Of a DNA stretch of 64,000 nucleotides, positions 8,347 through 17,887 are shown one piece after another. Position 1 is the first letter of the stretch; every line of letters begins with the position of its first letter. The notes below the pieces were generated by a model that ran no database searches, was not told where the DNA came from, and saw only the letters and a program-made list of their open reading frames with translations. This DNA comes from Mesorhizobium sp. NFR06 (lineage in GTDB: Bacteria; Pseudomonadota; Alphaproteobacteria; Rhizobiales; Rhizobiaceae). Location of the stretch: positions 1 to 64,000 of the forward strand of contig NZ_FOVT01000016.1 of NCBI RefSeq assembly GCF_900115245.1. Reading direction: 5' to 3'. Made by a program: the position numbers and the translations under genes.

Positions 8347-10851
8347 GTGAAAGCCGGTATGATTCAGGCCAACCGAACGAGAGGCGATATGACATCCGCC
8401 ATGACGACCGAAGCTCCCGCTCTCGACAATCCCGATCCCAAGACCCTCGCCGAAGAGGTCTTGATGTCGCTCAAATACCGGGTCGGCAAGGGCAGCACCG
8501 TCGCCACGCCCTATGACTGGCTGACCGCCTCGATCAAGGTGGTGCGCGACCGTGTCGTCGACCACTGGATGCAGGCAACCAAGGAAGCCTACGACCAGCA
8601 GGAAAAGCGGGTCTATTATCTCTCGCTCGAATTCCTGATCGGGCGCCTGATGCGCGACGCATTCTCCAATCTCGGCCTGATGGATAACATGCGCGAGGCG
8701 CTGTCCTCGCTCGGCGTCGACCTCGACGTGATCGCGGCGCTGGAGCCGGACGCGGCCCTCGGCAATGGCGGCCTCGGCCGTCTCGCCGCCTGCTTCATGG
8801 AAAGCATGGCGACCGTCGACATCCCCGCCCATGGCTACGGCATCCGCTACGCCAACGGCATGTTCCGCCAGGAAATCCAAGGAGGCTGGCAGGTCGAGCT
8901 GCCGGAGACCTGGCTCGACCACGGCAATCCATGGGAGTTCGAGCGGCGCGAGCGCTCCTTCGAGGTCGGCTTCGGCGGCTCGGTGGAATCGATCACCTCC
9001 AAGGACGGCCGGCTCGAACGCCATGTCTGGAAGCCGACCGAGCATGTGCTTGCCGTCGCCTACGATACGCCGGTTGCCGGCTGGCGCGCCAGGCGCGTCA
9101 ACACGCTGCGGCTGTGGTCCGGCATGCCGATCGACCCGATCCTGCTCGACAAGTTCAACGCCGGCGACCACATCGGCGCGCTCGCCGAAAGCAACAAGGC
9201 CGACGCGCTGTCGCGCGTGCTTTATCCGGCCGATTCCCACGTGGCCGGGCAGGAACTCAGGCTGAGGCAGGAATTTTTCTTCTCGACCGCTTCCCTGCAG
9301 GACATCGTCCAGCGTCATCTGAGCCAGTATGGCGACCTGGAGTCGCTGCCCGACAAGGCGGCGATCCATTTGAACGACACCCACCCCGCGGTCGCCGTGC
9401 CGGAACTGATGAGGCTCCTGATGGATGTCCACGGCATGGATTTCGACCAGGCCTGGGACATCACCAAGCGCACCTTCGGCTACACCAACCACACGCTGCT
9501 TCCCGAGGCGCTGGAAAGCTGGCCAGTGCCGCTCTTCGAGCGCTTGCTGCCGCGCCACATGCAGATCGTCTACGCCATCAATGCGCAGGTGCTGCTCGAG
9601 GCTCGCGCCACCAACCAGTTCTCGGACGAGCAGATCGCCCGCATCTCGTTGATCCAGGAAAATGGCGACCGCCGCGTGCGCATGGGCAACCTGGCCTTTG
9701 TCGGCTCGCATTCGATCAACGGCGTCTCGGCATTGCATACCGAATTGATGAAGGAGACGGTGTTCGCCGATCTCCACAAGCTGTATCCCGACCGCATCAA
9801 CAACAAGACCAACGGCATCACGCCCAGGCGTTGGCTGATCCAGTGCAATCCCGGCCTGACCGCGCTCGTCCGCGAGGCGATCGGCGACCGTTTCATGGAC
9901 GATATCGAGGCGATCAAGGAGATCGATCCTCTCGCCGACGATGCCGCCTTCCGCGAGAAATTCGCCGGCGTGAAACGGCAGAACAAAGCAAGGCTTGCCA
10001 ATCTCGTCGCGGACCGGCTGGGCATCAGGCTCGACCCGTCGGCGCTGTTCGACATCCAGGTCAAGCGCATCCACGAATACAAGCGCCAGCTGCTCAACAT
10101 CCTGGAGGCGATCGCGCTCTACGACCAGATCCGCTCGCATCCCGAGCGCGACTGGATGCCGCGCGTGAAGTTCTTCGGCGGCAAGGCGGCGCCCAGCTAC
10201 CACAACGCCAAGCTGATCATCAAACTCGCCAATGACGTCGCAAAAGTCATCAACGGCGATCCTTCGGTGCACGGCCTGCTCAAGGTGGTCTTCGTGCCGA
10301 ACTACAATGTCAGCCTGGCCGAAGTGCTGATGCCGGCGGCCGACCTGTCCGAGCAGATCTCGACTGCCGGCATGGAGGCGTCGGGCACCGGCAACATGAA
10401 GTTCGCGATGAATGGGGCGCTGACCATCGGCACGCTCGACGGCGCCAATGTCGAGATGAAAGAACATGTCGGCGACGACAACATCTTCATTTTCGGCCTC
10501 ACGACGGCGCAAGTCGCCGAGCGGCGCAACAATGGCTACGACCCGCGTGGCGTGATCGAAGCCTCGCCGGAACTCGCGCAGGCCATAGCAGCGATCTCGT
10601 CCGGCGTTTTCTCGCCCGATGACCCGAACCGCTACCGCGACCTGATGAACGGGCTCTACCAAGGCGACTGGTTCATGGTGGCCGCCGATTTCGATTCGTA
10701 CGCCGCTTGCCAGCGCCAGGTCGATGACGTCTGGCGCGACAGCCCCGATTGGAACGCGCGCGCCATCAGAAACGTTGCCCGGATGGGCTGGTTCTCGTCC
10801 GATCGCACGATCCGCCAATATGCGAAAGAAATCTGGAACGTACCTGTGTGA
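8347..10851 (+). CDS. glgP: Glycogen phosphorylase
   Basis: An 834-residue GT35 phosphorylase releasing glucose-1-phosphate from the non-reducing ends of glycogen. Family segments include YYLSLEFLIGRLMRDAF, EPDAALGNGGLGRLAACFM and, near the C terminus, EASGTGNMKFAMNGALTIGT with the PLP-binding lysine. I chose GTG 8347 because GGGAGG stands just upstream; ATG codons at 8359 and 8389 are possible, the latter behind GAGAGGCG. Length is normal. It opens the glycogen cluster and probably starts its transcript. Placing breakdown and synthesis enzymes together is usual in Agrobacterium and rhizobia. Confidence 0.93.
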   Translation: MKAGMIQANRTRGDMTSAMTTEAPALDNPDPKTLAEEVLMSLKYRVGKGSTVATPYDWLTASIKVVRDRVVDHWMQATKEAYDQQEKRVYYLSLEFLIGRLMRDAFSNLGLMDNMREALSSLGVDLDVIAALEPDAALGNGGLGRLAACFMESMATVDIPAHGYGIRYANGMFRQEIQGGWQVELPETWLDHGNPWEFERRERSFEVGFGGSVESITSKDGRLERHVWKPTEHVLAVAYDTPVAGWRARRVNTLRLWSGMPIDPILLDKFNAGDHIGALAESNKADALSRVLYPADSHVAGQELRLRQEFFFSTASLQDIVQRHLSQYGDLESLPDKAAIHLNDTHPAVAVPELMRLLMDVHGMDFDQAWDITKRTFGYTNHTLLPEALESWPVPLFERLLPRHMQIVYAINAQVLLEARATNQFSDEQIARISLIQENGDRRVRMGNLAFVGSHSINGVSALHTELMKETVFADLHKLYPDRINNKTNGITPRRWLIQCNPGLTALVREAIGDRFMDDIEAIKEIDPLADDAAFREKFAGVKRQNKARLANLVADRLGIRLDPSALFDIQVKRIHEYKRQLLNILEAIALYDQIRSHPERDWMPRVKFFGGKAAPSYHNAKLIIKLANDVAKVINGDPSVHGLLKVVFVPNYNVSLAEVLMPAADLSEQISTAGMEASGTGNMKFAMNGALTIGTLDGANVEMKEHVGDDNIFIFGLTTAQVAERRNNGYDPRGVIEASPELAQAIAAISSGVFSPDDPNRYRDLMNGLYQGDWFMVAADFDSYAACQRQVDDVWRDSPDWNARAIRNVARMGWFSSDRTIRQYAKEIWNVPV

Positions 10852-10862
10852 TGTGATTGCAT

Positions 10863-10885
10863 GAGACCACGAACGGCGTGGTCTC
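10863..10885 (+). terminator. Hairpin after glgP
   Basis: GAGACCAC (10863-10870) and GTGGTCTC (10878-10885) form a perfect 8-bp stem 11 bp after the glgP stop. There is no T-run. It is followed at once by a second palindrome (10891-10925), so it may belong to a compound repeat rather than act as a dedicated terminator. Confidence 0.45.
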
Positions 10886-10890
10886 GTGCG

Positions 10891-10925
10891 TGTCGCCCAA
10901 AAGTGCGCAGCGGTTTTGGGCGACA
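10891..10925. repeat. Palindromic repeat of the GCATGTCG/ACCGCTGC family, copy 1
   Basis: TGTCGCCCAAAA (10891-10902) and TTTTGGGCGACA (10914-10925) are perfect 12-bp arms around GTGCGCAGCGG. Read on the minus strand it contains ATGTCG and ACCGCTGCGCAC, shared with the element at 31051-31099. Such palindromes are widespread between genes in Mesorhizobium as I know them; copy number cannot be counted here. Confidence 0.65.
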
Positions 10926-10967
10926 TGCACAAAAACAAAATTGGTTCCCGGGGAGGGACGCTGCCTG

Positions 10968-13181
10968 ATGAGGAAACCGCGCGTGACCGCTGCGACAAGC
11001 GGGCCGGACGGACAGGCGCCAGCCGGCGACGTCGCGGCGATTGTCGCCGGAACGCATGGCGATCCTTTCGCGGTCCTGGGCGTGCACGAAGCCGGCAAGG
11101 GCTTCATCACCCGCTGCTTCGTGCCCAACGCCGAATTCGTCACCGCCTATACGCTTACCGGCAAGGAAGCCGGCCAGCTTTCCCGCCGCGACGACGCCGG
11201 CTTCTTCGAGGGCAAGCTGTCGATCCGCAAGCGCCAGCCATTGCGCTATCATGCCAGGAATGCCGGCGGCGACTGGTGGCTGACCGATCCCTACTCCTTC
11301 GGCCCGGTGCTCGGTCCGCTGGACGATTACTATATCGCCGAGGGCTCGCATCTGAGGCTCTTCGACAAGCTCGGCGCCCATATTCTCGACCACGAGGGCG
11401 CGACCGGCGTGCATTTCGCGGTCTGGGCGCCCAACGCCAGGCGCGTTTCGGTGGTCGGCGCCTTCAACGACTGGGACGGTCGCCGCCACACCATGCGCGA
11501 CCGCAAGGACACCGGCATCTGGGAGCTGTTCATTCCCGATCTCGGCGCCGGCCGGCCCTACAAATTCGAGATCATCGGGCCCGACGGCGTGCGTTTGCCG
11601 CTCAAGGCCGACCCGTTCGCCTTCGAATCCGAGCTGCGTCCGGCGACCGCTTCGGTGACGGCGCCGCCGCTGGCGCATCGATGGGGCGACGAGGCGCATC
11701 GCGGCTTCTGGCAAAAGGCCGATCCGCGGCGCGAGGCGATCTCGATCTACGAGGTTCACGCCGGCTCGTGGCAGCTTCGCGACGACGGCACGTTTCTTTC
11801 CTGGGACGAGCTCGCCGCGCGGCTGATCCCATATGTGGTGGACACCGGCTTCACCCATATCGAGTTCCTGCCGATCTCGGAACACCCCTACGACCCGTCC
11901 TGGGGCTACCAGACCACCGGTCTCTATGCGCCGACCGCCCGTTTTGGCGATCCCGACGGCTTTGCCCGCTTCATCGACGGCGCGCATCGCGCCGGTGTCG
12001 GCGTGATCCTCGACTGGGTGCCGGCGCATTTCCCGGTTGACGAGCACGGGCTGGTGAAGTTCGACGGCACCGCGCTCTACGAGCATGCCGACCCGCGCCA
12101 GGGTTTCCATCCCGACTGGAACACGGCCATCTACAATTTCGGCCGCCGCGAGGTGGTGTCGTTCCTCGTCAACAATGCGCTGTTCTGGGCCGAAAAATAC
12201 CATGTCGACGGCCTGCGCGTCGACGCGGTCGCCTCCATGCTCTACCTCGATTATTCGCGCAAGGCGGGCGAGTGGATCCCCAACGAGAAGGGCGGGCGCG
12301 AGAACCTGCAGGCAGTCAGCTTCCTGCAGAAGATGAACAAGGAACTCTACGGCCACCATCCGGGCGTGATGACGATCGCCGAGGAATCGACCTCGTGGCC
12401 GAAAGTGTCGCGTCCGGTGCATGAGGGCGGGCTCGGCTTCGGCTTCAAGTGGAACATGGGCTTCATGCACGACACGCTTGAGTACCTCTCCAAGGAGCCG
12501 ATCTTCCGCAAGCACCACCACAACGACATCACCTTCGGCCTGACCTACGCCTTCTCGGAAAATTTCGTGCTGCCGCTTTCGCATGACGAGGTCGTGCACG
12601 GCAAAGGCACGCTGCTCAATAAGATGGCCGGCGACGACTGGCAGAAATTCGCAACGCTGCGCGCCTATTACGCTTTCATGTGGGGTTATCCCGGCAAGAA
12701 GCTCCTGTTCATGGGGCAGGAATTCGCCCAGCGGCGCGAATGGAGCGAGGCGCGCGCGCTCGACTGGAACCTGCTCGAATTCGCGCCGCATCGCGGCGTC
12801 TGGCAGACGGTGCGGGACCTGAACTATCTCTACCGATCGCGCCCGGCCCTGCATGCGCGCGATTGCGAGCCGGAAGGTTTTTCCTGGCTGATCGTCGACG
12901 ACCGCGACAACTCGGTCTTCGCCTGGGTGCGCAATGCGCCCGGCGGCAGTCCGATCGCCGTCATCTCCAATTTCACGCCGGTGCCGCGCGAGAACTATCG
13001 CGTGCCGCTGCCGAGGGCGGGAAAGTGGCGCGAAGTCATCAATACCGATGCCGCCGACTATGGCGGCTCCGGCATGGGCAATGGCGGCGCGGTCGAGGCG
13101 AGCGGGGAAGGGGGCGGCGTATCGGCGACGATGCTGTTGCCGCCGCTGTCGACGATCATGCTCGAATTCGTCGTGGACTGA
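10968..13181 (+). CDS. glgB: 1,4-alpha-glucan branching enzyme
   Basis: A 737-residue GH13 branching enzyme that makes the alpha-1,6 branch points of glycogen. The start MRKPRVTAATSG at 10968 follows GGGAGGGA. Earlier in-frame codons run through the palindromic repeat and are unlikely to be translated. An N-terminal carbohydrate-binding/GBE region carries VHFAVWAPNARRVSVVGAFN. The catalytic barrel follows, with the nucleophile in DGLRVDAVASM, the acid in MTIAEEST and LSHDEVVHGKGT as the fourth conserved region. It is the second gene of the glycogen cluster. Confidence 0.93.
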   Translation: MRKPRVTAATSGPDGQAPAGDVAAIVAGTHGDPFAVLGVHEAGKGFITRCFVPNAEFVTAYTLTGKEAGQLSRRDDAGFFEGKLSIRKRQPLRYHARNAGGDWWLTDPYSFGPVLGPLDDYYIAEGSHLRLFDKLGAHILDHEGATGVHFAVWAPNARRVSVVGAFNDWDGRRHTMRDRKDTGIWELFIPDLGAGRPYKFEIIGPDGVRLPLKADPFAFESELRPATASVTAPPLAHRWGDEAHRGFWQKADPRREAISIYEVHAGSWQLRDDGTFLSWDELAARLIPYVVDTGFTHIEFLPISEHPYDPSWGYQTTGLYAPTARFGDPDGFARFIDGAHRAGVGVILDWVPAHFPVDEHGLVKFDGTALYEHADPRQGFHPDWNTAIYNFGRREVVSFLVNNALFWAEKYHVDGLRVDAVASMLYLDYSRKAGEWIPNEKGGRENLQAVSFLQKMNKELYGHHPGVMTIAEESTSWPKVSRPVHEGGLGFGFKWNMGFMHDTLEYLSKEPIFRKHHHNDITFGLTYAFSENFVLPLSHDEVVHGKGTLLNKMAGDDWQKFATLRAYYAFMWGYPGKKLLFMGQEFAQRREWSEARALDWNLLEFAPHRGVWQTVRDLNYLYRSRPALHARDCEPEGFSWLIVDDRDNSVFAWVRNAPGGSPIAVISNFTPVPRENYRVPLPRAGKWREVINTDAADYGGSGMGNGGAVEASGEGGGVSATMLLPPLSTIMLEFVVD

Positions 13182-13244
13182 AGCAGATGATATCTCACCT
13201 GGCTAAAGTTTTGGTCCGGGCAGCCTACTTGGGAGGGTAACAAA

Positions 13245-14510
13245 ATGGCAGAGATCAAAAGAACCCAGCCGCTGGCACGCGATGCGATGGCCTATGTGCT
13301 GGCCGGCGGCCGCGGCAGCCGCCTCAAGGAGCTGACCGACCGGCGCGCCAAGCCAGCCGTCTATTTCGGCGGTAAGACGCGCATCATCGATTTCGCGCTC
13401 TCCAACGCGCTCAACTCCGGCATCCGCCGCCTTGGCGTCGCCACCCAGTACAAGGCGCATTCGCTGATCCGCCACCTGCAGCGCGGCTGGAACTTCCTGC
13501 GGCCCGAGCGCAACGAAAGCTTCGACATCCTGCCCGCCTCGCAGCGCGTGTCGGAAACGCAGTGGTATGAAGGCACGGCCGACGCGGTCTACCAGAACAT
13601 CGACATCATCGAGGCCTATGGGCCCGAATACATGGTCATCCTCGCCGGCGACCACATCTACAAGATGGACTACGAGCTGATGCTGCGCCAGCACGTCGAC
13701 GCCGGCGCCGACGTCACCGTCGGCTGCCTCGAAGTGCCGCGCATGGAGGCGACCGGCTTCGGCGTCATGCATGTCGACGCCAAGGACAACATCATCGCCT
13801 TCGTCGAAAAGCCCGCCGATCCGCCCGGCATTCCCGACAAGCCGGAGTTCGCCCTGGCATCTATGGGCATCTATGTCTTCAAGACCAAGTTCCTGATGGA
13901 GCAGCTGCGCCGCGACGCCGCCGAGCCTGGCTCCAGCCGCGATTTCGGCAAGGACATCATCCCCTACATCGTCGAGCATGGTAAGGCGATCGCCCACCGT
14001 TTCGCCAAGTCCTGCGTGCGCTCCTCGCATGAGTCCGAGCCCTATTGGCGCGACGTCGGAACGGTGGACGCCTATTGGGAAGCCAACATCGACCTGACCG
14101 ACATCACGCCCGAGCTCGATCTCTACGACCGCGACTGGCCGATCTGGACCTATGCCGAATTGAAGCCGCCGGCAAAATTCGTCCATGACGAGGACGGCCG
14201 CCGCGGCGAGGCGATCTCGTCGCTGGTGTCGGGCGACTGCATCGTCTCCGGCGCATCGCTGCGCCGCAGCCTGATCTTCACCGGCGCGCGCATCAATTCC
14301 TATTCGAAACTCGAGGAAGTGGTGATGCTGCCTGACGTGCAGGTCGGCCGCAACGCCCGCCTCAAGCGCGTCGTCATCGACCACGGCGTCCACATCCCCG
14401 AAGGGCTGGTGGTGGGCGAGGATCCGGCGCTCGACGCCAAGCGCTTCCGCGTCTCGGAAAAGGGCATCTGCCTGATCACGCAGGAGATGATCAACAAGCT
14501 GTCGACCTGA
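13245..14510 (+). CDS. glgC: Glucose-1-phosphate adenylyltransferase (ADP-glucose pyrophosphorylase)
   Basis: A 421-residue enzyme that makes ADP-glucose from ATP and glucose-1-phosphate, the committed and allosterically controlled step of bacterial glycogen synthesis. The start follows GGGAGGGTAACAAA. The nucleotide-binding segment AYVLAGGRGSRLKELTDRRA and the sugar-phosphate site IDFALSNALNSGIRRLGVATQ are intact, as is GTADAVYQN. The C-terminal beta-helix domain includes SGDCIVSGASLRRSLIFTGA. Its last codons (MINKLST) resemble the 20-bp unit repeated downstream into the glgA spacer. Confidence 0.93.
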   Translation: MAEIKRTQPLARDAMAYVLAGGRGSRLKELTDRRAKPAVYFGGKTRIIDFALSNALNSGIRRLGVATQYKAHSLIRHLQRGWNFLRPERNESFDILPASQRVSETQWYEGTADAVYQNIDIIEAYGPEYMVILAGDHIYKMDYELMLRQHVDAGADVTVGCLEVPRMEATGFGVMHVDAKDNIIAFVEKPADPPGIPDKPEFALASMGIYVFKTKFLMEQLRRDAAEPGSSRDFGKDIIPYIVEHGKAIAHRFAKSCVRSSHESEPYWRDVGTVDAYWEANIDLTDITPELDLYDRDWPIWTYAELKPPAKFVHDEDGRRGEAISSLVSGDCIVSGASLRRSLIFTGARINSYSKLEEVVMLPDVQVGRNARLKRVVIDHGVHIPEGLVVGEDPALDAKRFRVSEKGICLITQEMINKLST

Positions 14511-14638
14511 TCAGCAAGCTGTCAGGTTGATCAGCAAGCTGTCAGTTTGATCAGCAAGTCGTCAGCCTGATAGGATCCGATCAACAAGCCGTCACTCTCA
14601 TCACCAGATCGTCACGTTAGCAGTGGATCGTTAGGCGC
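14489..14638 (+). repeat. Degenerate 20-bp tandem repeat spanning the glgC 3' end and the whole glgC-glgA spacer
   Basis: Units begin at 14489, 14509, 14529 and 14549 (consensus TGATCAGCAAGCTGTCAGNT). After a 10-bp interruption at 14569-14578, more diverged units begin at 14579, 14599 and 14619. The first unit is coding sequence of glgC and the next contains its stop codon. The array ends exactly at the glgA ATG. The unit includes the palindrome TGATCA. Confidence 0.75.
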
Positions 14639-16084
14639 ATGCAGGTTCTCTCGGTCACGCCTGAAATCTTTCCGTTGGTCAAGACCGGCGGCCTGGCCGA
14701 TGTGACCGGCGCCTTGCCGATAGCGCTCTCCGGCAAGGGCGTCGCGATGCGCACGCTGATTCCCGGCTATCCTGTCGTGATGGCGGCCTTCGCCAAGAAG
14801 AAAGCCGTCTATCAGTATCCGCTCTTGCAGGGCGGCAAGGCTTCGGTCCATGCCGTCAAGATCGGCGACCTCGATCTCTTCGTGCTCGACGCACCGCATC
14901 TCTTCGATCGCCAGGGCGGCCCTTACGGCACCGCTTCTGGCGCCGACTGGCCGGACAATTGGCGCCGCTTCGCGGCCCTCAGCCAGGTCGGTGGTGACAT
15001 CGCCGGCGGCGCGATCTCCGGCTATCAGCCCGACATCGTGCACGCCCATGACTGGCAGTCGGCGATGGCGCTGGCCTACATGCGCTACGGCAAGGCGGTC
15101 GGGGTGCCGTCGCTGATCACCGTGCACAACCTCGCCTTCCAGGGTCAGTTCGGCGCCGGCATTTTCGGCGAGCTCGGCCTGCCGGCCGTGGCCATGCAGC
15201 TCGACGGCGTCGAATATTACGGCGGCGTCGGCTATCTGAAGGCCGGCCTCCAGGCCGCGTGGGCGATCACAACGGTGAGCCCGACCTATGCGCAGGAGAT
15301 CCGCTCGCCGGAGTTCGGCATGGGCCTCGACGGCCTGATCAACATGCGCGCCACCGACCTTTACGGCATCGTCAACGGCATCGACGTCGACATCTGGAAT
15401 CCCGAGACGGACAAGCATCTGGTTGCCAATTATTCCGCCGATACGCTGGAGGCGCGCCACCTCAACCGCAAGGCGGTCGAGGATCGGTTCAGCCTCGAGG
15501 TCGACGACAGTCCGATCGTCTGCGTCGTCAGCCGGCTGACTTGGCAGAAGGGCATGGACATCCTGGCCGCGGTCGTCGACGGCATCGTCGCCGCCGGCGC
15601 GCGCCTCGCGATCCTGGGCTCCGGCGACGCCGGCCTCGAAGGCAGGTTGCTTGCGGCCGCCGCCCGCCATCGCGGCCGCGTCGGCGTCGTCGTCGGTTAC
15701 GACGAAGGACTTTCGCACGTCATGCAGGGCGGCTGCGATGCCATCGTCATCCCCTCGCGCTTCGAGCCCTGCGGACTGACCCAGCTCTATGGCCTGCGTT
15801 ATGGCTGCGTGCCGGTCGTCGCCCGCACCGGCGGTCTCGCCGACACCATCATCGATGCCAATGAGGCGGCGTTGTCGGCAGGCGTCGCCACCGGCTTCCA
15901 GTTCGCACCCAACAATGGCGGCGCGCTCGTCCATGCGATCCAGCGGCTGGTCGAGCAGCATGCACGCCCGGCGACCTGGGCCTCGATCCAGCGCCAGGGC
16001 ATGAAGGCCGATGTCTCCTGGGACAAGAGCGCCGAAAAATATGTCGAACTCTATCGCTTGCTGCTTTCGAAAAGGGCTGCCTGA
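14639..16084 (+). CDS. glgA: Glycogen synthase (ADP-glucose specific, GT5)
   Basis: A 481-residue starch/glycogen synthase that extends alpha-1,4-glucan using ADP-glucose. The N-terminal ADP-glucose-binding motif lies in FPLVKTGGLADVTGALP, followed by HAHDWQSAMA and ITVHNLAFQGQF. The C-terminal Rossmann half has VVSRLTWQKGMD and IPSRFEPCGLTQLYGLRYG. The start at 14639 has only a weak AGG upstream, and the spacer is a 20-bp tandem repeat, so translation may depend on coupling or on sequences within the repeat. It ends 3 bp before pgm. Confidence 0.93.
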   Translation: MQVLSVTPEIFPLVKTGGLADVTGALPIALSGKGVAMRTLIPGYPVVMAAFAKKKAVYQYPLLQGGKASVHAVKIGDLDLFVLDAPHLFDRQGGPYGTASGADWPDNWRRFAALSQVGGDIAGGAISGYQPDIVHAHDWQSAMALAYMRYGKAVGVPSLITVHNLAFQGQFGAGIFGELGLPAVAMQLDGVEYYGGVGYLKAGLQAAWAITTVSPTYAQEIRSPEFGMGLDGLINMRATDLYGIVNGIDVDIWNPETDKHLVANYSADTLEARHLNRKAVEDRFSLEVDDSPIVCVVSRLTWQKGMDILAAVVDGIVAAGARLAILGSGDAGLEGRLLAAAARHRGRVGVVVGYDEGLSHVMQGGCDAIVIPSRFEPCGLTQLYGLRYGCVPVVARTGGLADTIIDANEAALSAGVATGFQFAPNNGGALVHAIQRLVEQHARPATWASIQRQGMKADVSWDKSAEKYVELYRLLLSKRAA

Positions 16085-16087
16085 GGC

Positions 16088-17716
16088 ATGATCAGAACCG
16101 TCCCCACCAAACCCTATACCGACCAGAAGCCAGGCACGTCGGGCCTGCGCAAGAAGGTGCCCGTGTTCCAGCAGGAGCACTATGCCGAGAACTTCATCCA
16201 GTCGATCTTCGATGCGCTGGACGGTTTTCAGGGCAAGACGCTGGTGATCGGCGGCGACGGCCGCTTCTACAACCGCGAGGTCATCCAGAAGGCCATCGCC
16301 ATGGCCGCCGCCAACGGCTTCGGCAAGGTGATGGTCGGACAGGGCGGCATCCTGTCGACGCCGGCCGCCTCCAACATCATCCGCAAATACAAGACCTTCG
16401 GCGGCATCATCCTGTCGGCCAGCCACAATCCAGGCGGCCCGCATGAGGATTTCGGCATCAAGTATAATGCCGGCAATGGCGGCCCGGCGCCGGAGAAGAT
16501 CACCGACGCGATCTTCGAAAAGACCAAGCAGATATCGAGCTTCAAGATCGCTGACATCGACGCCATCGACATCGACGCCATCGGCACGGTCAAGGCGGGC
16601 GGCATGACGGTCGAGGTCTTCGACCCGGTCATGGACTATGCCGAATTGATGGAAAGCCTGTTCGACTTCGACGCGCTGAAGAAGCTCTTCAGATCGGGCT
16701 TCCGCATGCGCTTCGACGCCATGCATGCCGTGACCGGCCCCTACGCCAAGGAGATCTTCGAGCATCGGCTCGGCGCGCCGAACGGCACATGCCGCAACTT
16801 CAAGCCGCTGCCGGATTTCGGCGGCCACCACCCGGACCCGAACCTGGTGCACGCCAAACATCTCTATGACGAGATGATGGGACCCGACGCGCCGGACTTC
16901 GGCGCTGCCTCCGACGGCGATGGCGACCGCAATCTGATCATCGGCAGAGGCATCTTCGTCACGCCGTCGGACTCGGTGGCGATGCTTGCCGCCAATGCCC
17001 GCCTGGCGCCGGGCTACAAGGACGGCCTGAAGGGCATCGCCCGCTCGATGCCGACCAGCGGCGCGGCCGACCGCGTCGCCGAGAAACTCGGCATCGGCAT
17101 CTACGAGACGCCGACCGGCTGGAAGTTCTTCGGCAATCTGCTCGACGCCGGCATGGCGACGATCTGCGGCGAGGAAAGCGCCGGCACCGGCTCCAACCAT
17201 GTGCGCGAGAAGGACGGACTGTGGGCCGTGCTTTTGTGGCTCAACATCCTCGCCGCGCGCGGCGAGAGCTGCAAGGACGTCGTTACCAAGCACTGGGAGA
17301 CCTATGGCCGCAACTACTATTCGCGTCACGACTATGAAGAGGTCGAGAGCGATCGCGCCAACGCGCTTGTCGACGGACTGCGAGCCAAGCTCGGCTCGCT
17401 GCCCGGCACCAGCGTGCGCGGCATGAAGATCGCCAGTGCCGACGACTTCGCCTATCACGATCCGGTCGACGGCTCGGTAAGCAAGAACCAGGGCATCCGG
17501 ATCCTGTTCGAGGGTGGCTCGCGCGTCGTCTTGCGACTCTCCGGCACCGGCACTTCCGGGGCGACGCTGCGCCTCTACATCGAGCGCTACGAGTCGGACA
17601 AGGCGAGGCACGATCTCGACACGCAGGAAGCGCTCGCCGACCTCATCGCCGCCGCCGACGACATCGCGGGCATCAAGAGCCACACCGGCCGCAACAAGCC
17701 GAGCGTGATTACTTGA
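16088..17716 (+). CDS. pgm: Phosphoglucomutase (alpha-D-glucose specific)
   Basis: A 542-residue phosphohexomutase interconverting glucose-1-phosphate and glucose-6-phosphate. It links glycogen turnover to central metabolism and, in rhizobia (exoC), to exopolysaccharide precursors. The active phosphoserine lies in GGIILSASHNPGGPHEDFGI, metal-binding aspartates in ASDGDGDRNLI and sugar-binding GEESAGTGSNHVREKDG. TGAGGC just before the ATG serves as ribosome-binding site, 3 bp after glgA. A long palindromic repeat element separates it from glgX. Confidence 0.93.
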   Translation: MIRTVPTKPYTDQKPGTSGLRKKVPVFQQEHYAENFIQSIFDALDGFQGKTLVIGGDGRFYNREVIQKAIAMAAANGFGKVMVGQGGILSTPAASNIIRKYKTFGGIILSASHNPGGPHEDFGIKYNAGNGGPAPEKITDAIFEKTKQISSFKIADIDAIDIDAIGTVKAGGMTVEVFDPVMDYAELMESLFDFDALKKLFRSGFRMRFDAMHAVTGPYAKEIFEHRLGAPNGTCRNFKPLPDFGGHHPDPNLVHAKHLYDEMMGPDAPDFGAASDGDGDRNLIIGRGIFVTPSDSVAMLAANARLAPGYKDGLKGIARSMPTSGAADRVAEKLGIGIYETPTGWKFFGNLLDAGMATICGEESAGTGSNHVREKDGLWAVLLWLNILAARGESCKDVVTKHWETYGRNYYSRHDYEEVESDRANALVDGLRAKLGSLPGTSVRGMKIASADDFAYHDPVDGSVSKNQGIRILFEGGSRVVLRLSGTGTSGATLRLYIERYESDKARHDLDTQEALADLIAAADDIAGIKSHTGRNKPSVIT

Positions 17717-17733
17717 GAGGGGTGTCGCGCGCC

Positions 17734-17887
17734 TTTCCTTCCCCCCTTGTGGGGGAAGGTGGTTCGGCGCGCAGCGCCGAGACGGATGAGGGATGTTGGA
17801 CGGATCGCCGGCGGCGCCAAGCTGGAGCACCCCTCATCCGTCGCCTTCGGCGACACCTTCTCCCACAAGGGGAAAAGGGGGAGTTCG
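17734..17887. repeat. Long palindromic intergenic element before glgX
   Basis: The arms are mirror-ordered: a CCTTCCCCCCTTGTGGGGGAAGG hairpin region then GACGGATGAGGG (17781-17792) on the left, and CCCTCATCCGTC (17831-17842) then CACCTTCTCCCACAAGGGG on the right. The 12-bp GACGGATGAGGG arm is perfect. A local hairpin TTCGGCGC/GCGCCGA occurs at 17763-17780. The element looks like a dispersed, non-coding palindrome or MITE remnant. Its right end supplies the purine-rich GGGGGAG before the glgX ATG. Confidence 0.65.

Noticed and set aside
8212..10998. 928-codon open frame on the minus strand
   Set aside because: It lies antisense to glgP, whose protein matches its family along its whole length. 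The minus product is rich in Arg, Asp, His and Val, with no recognisable domain, as expected for the shadow of a GC-rich gene.
14509..14638. Tandem repeat considered as a CRISPR array
   Set aside because: Units abut with no spacers of variable sequence and there are no cas genes in the window.
14612..17830. 1072-codon open frame on the minus strand
   Set aside because: It covers glgA and pgm in antisense. Long antisense frames are common at this base composition and it has no ribosome-binding site or domain.
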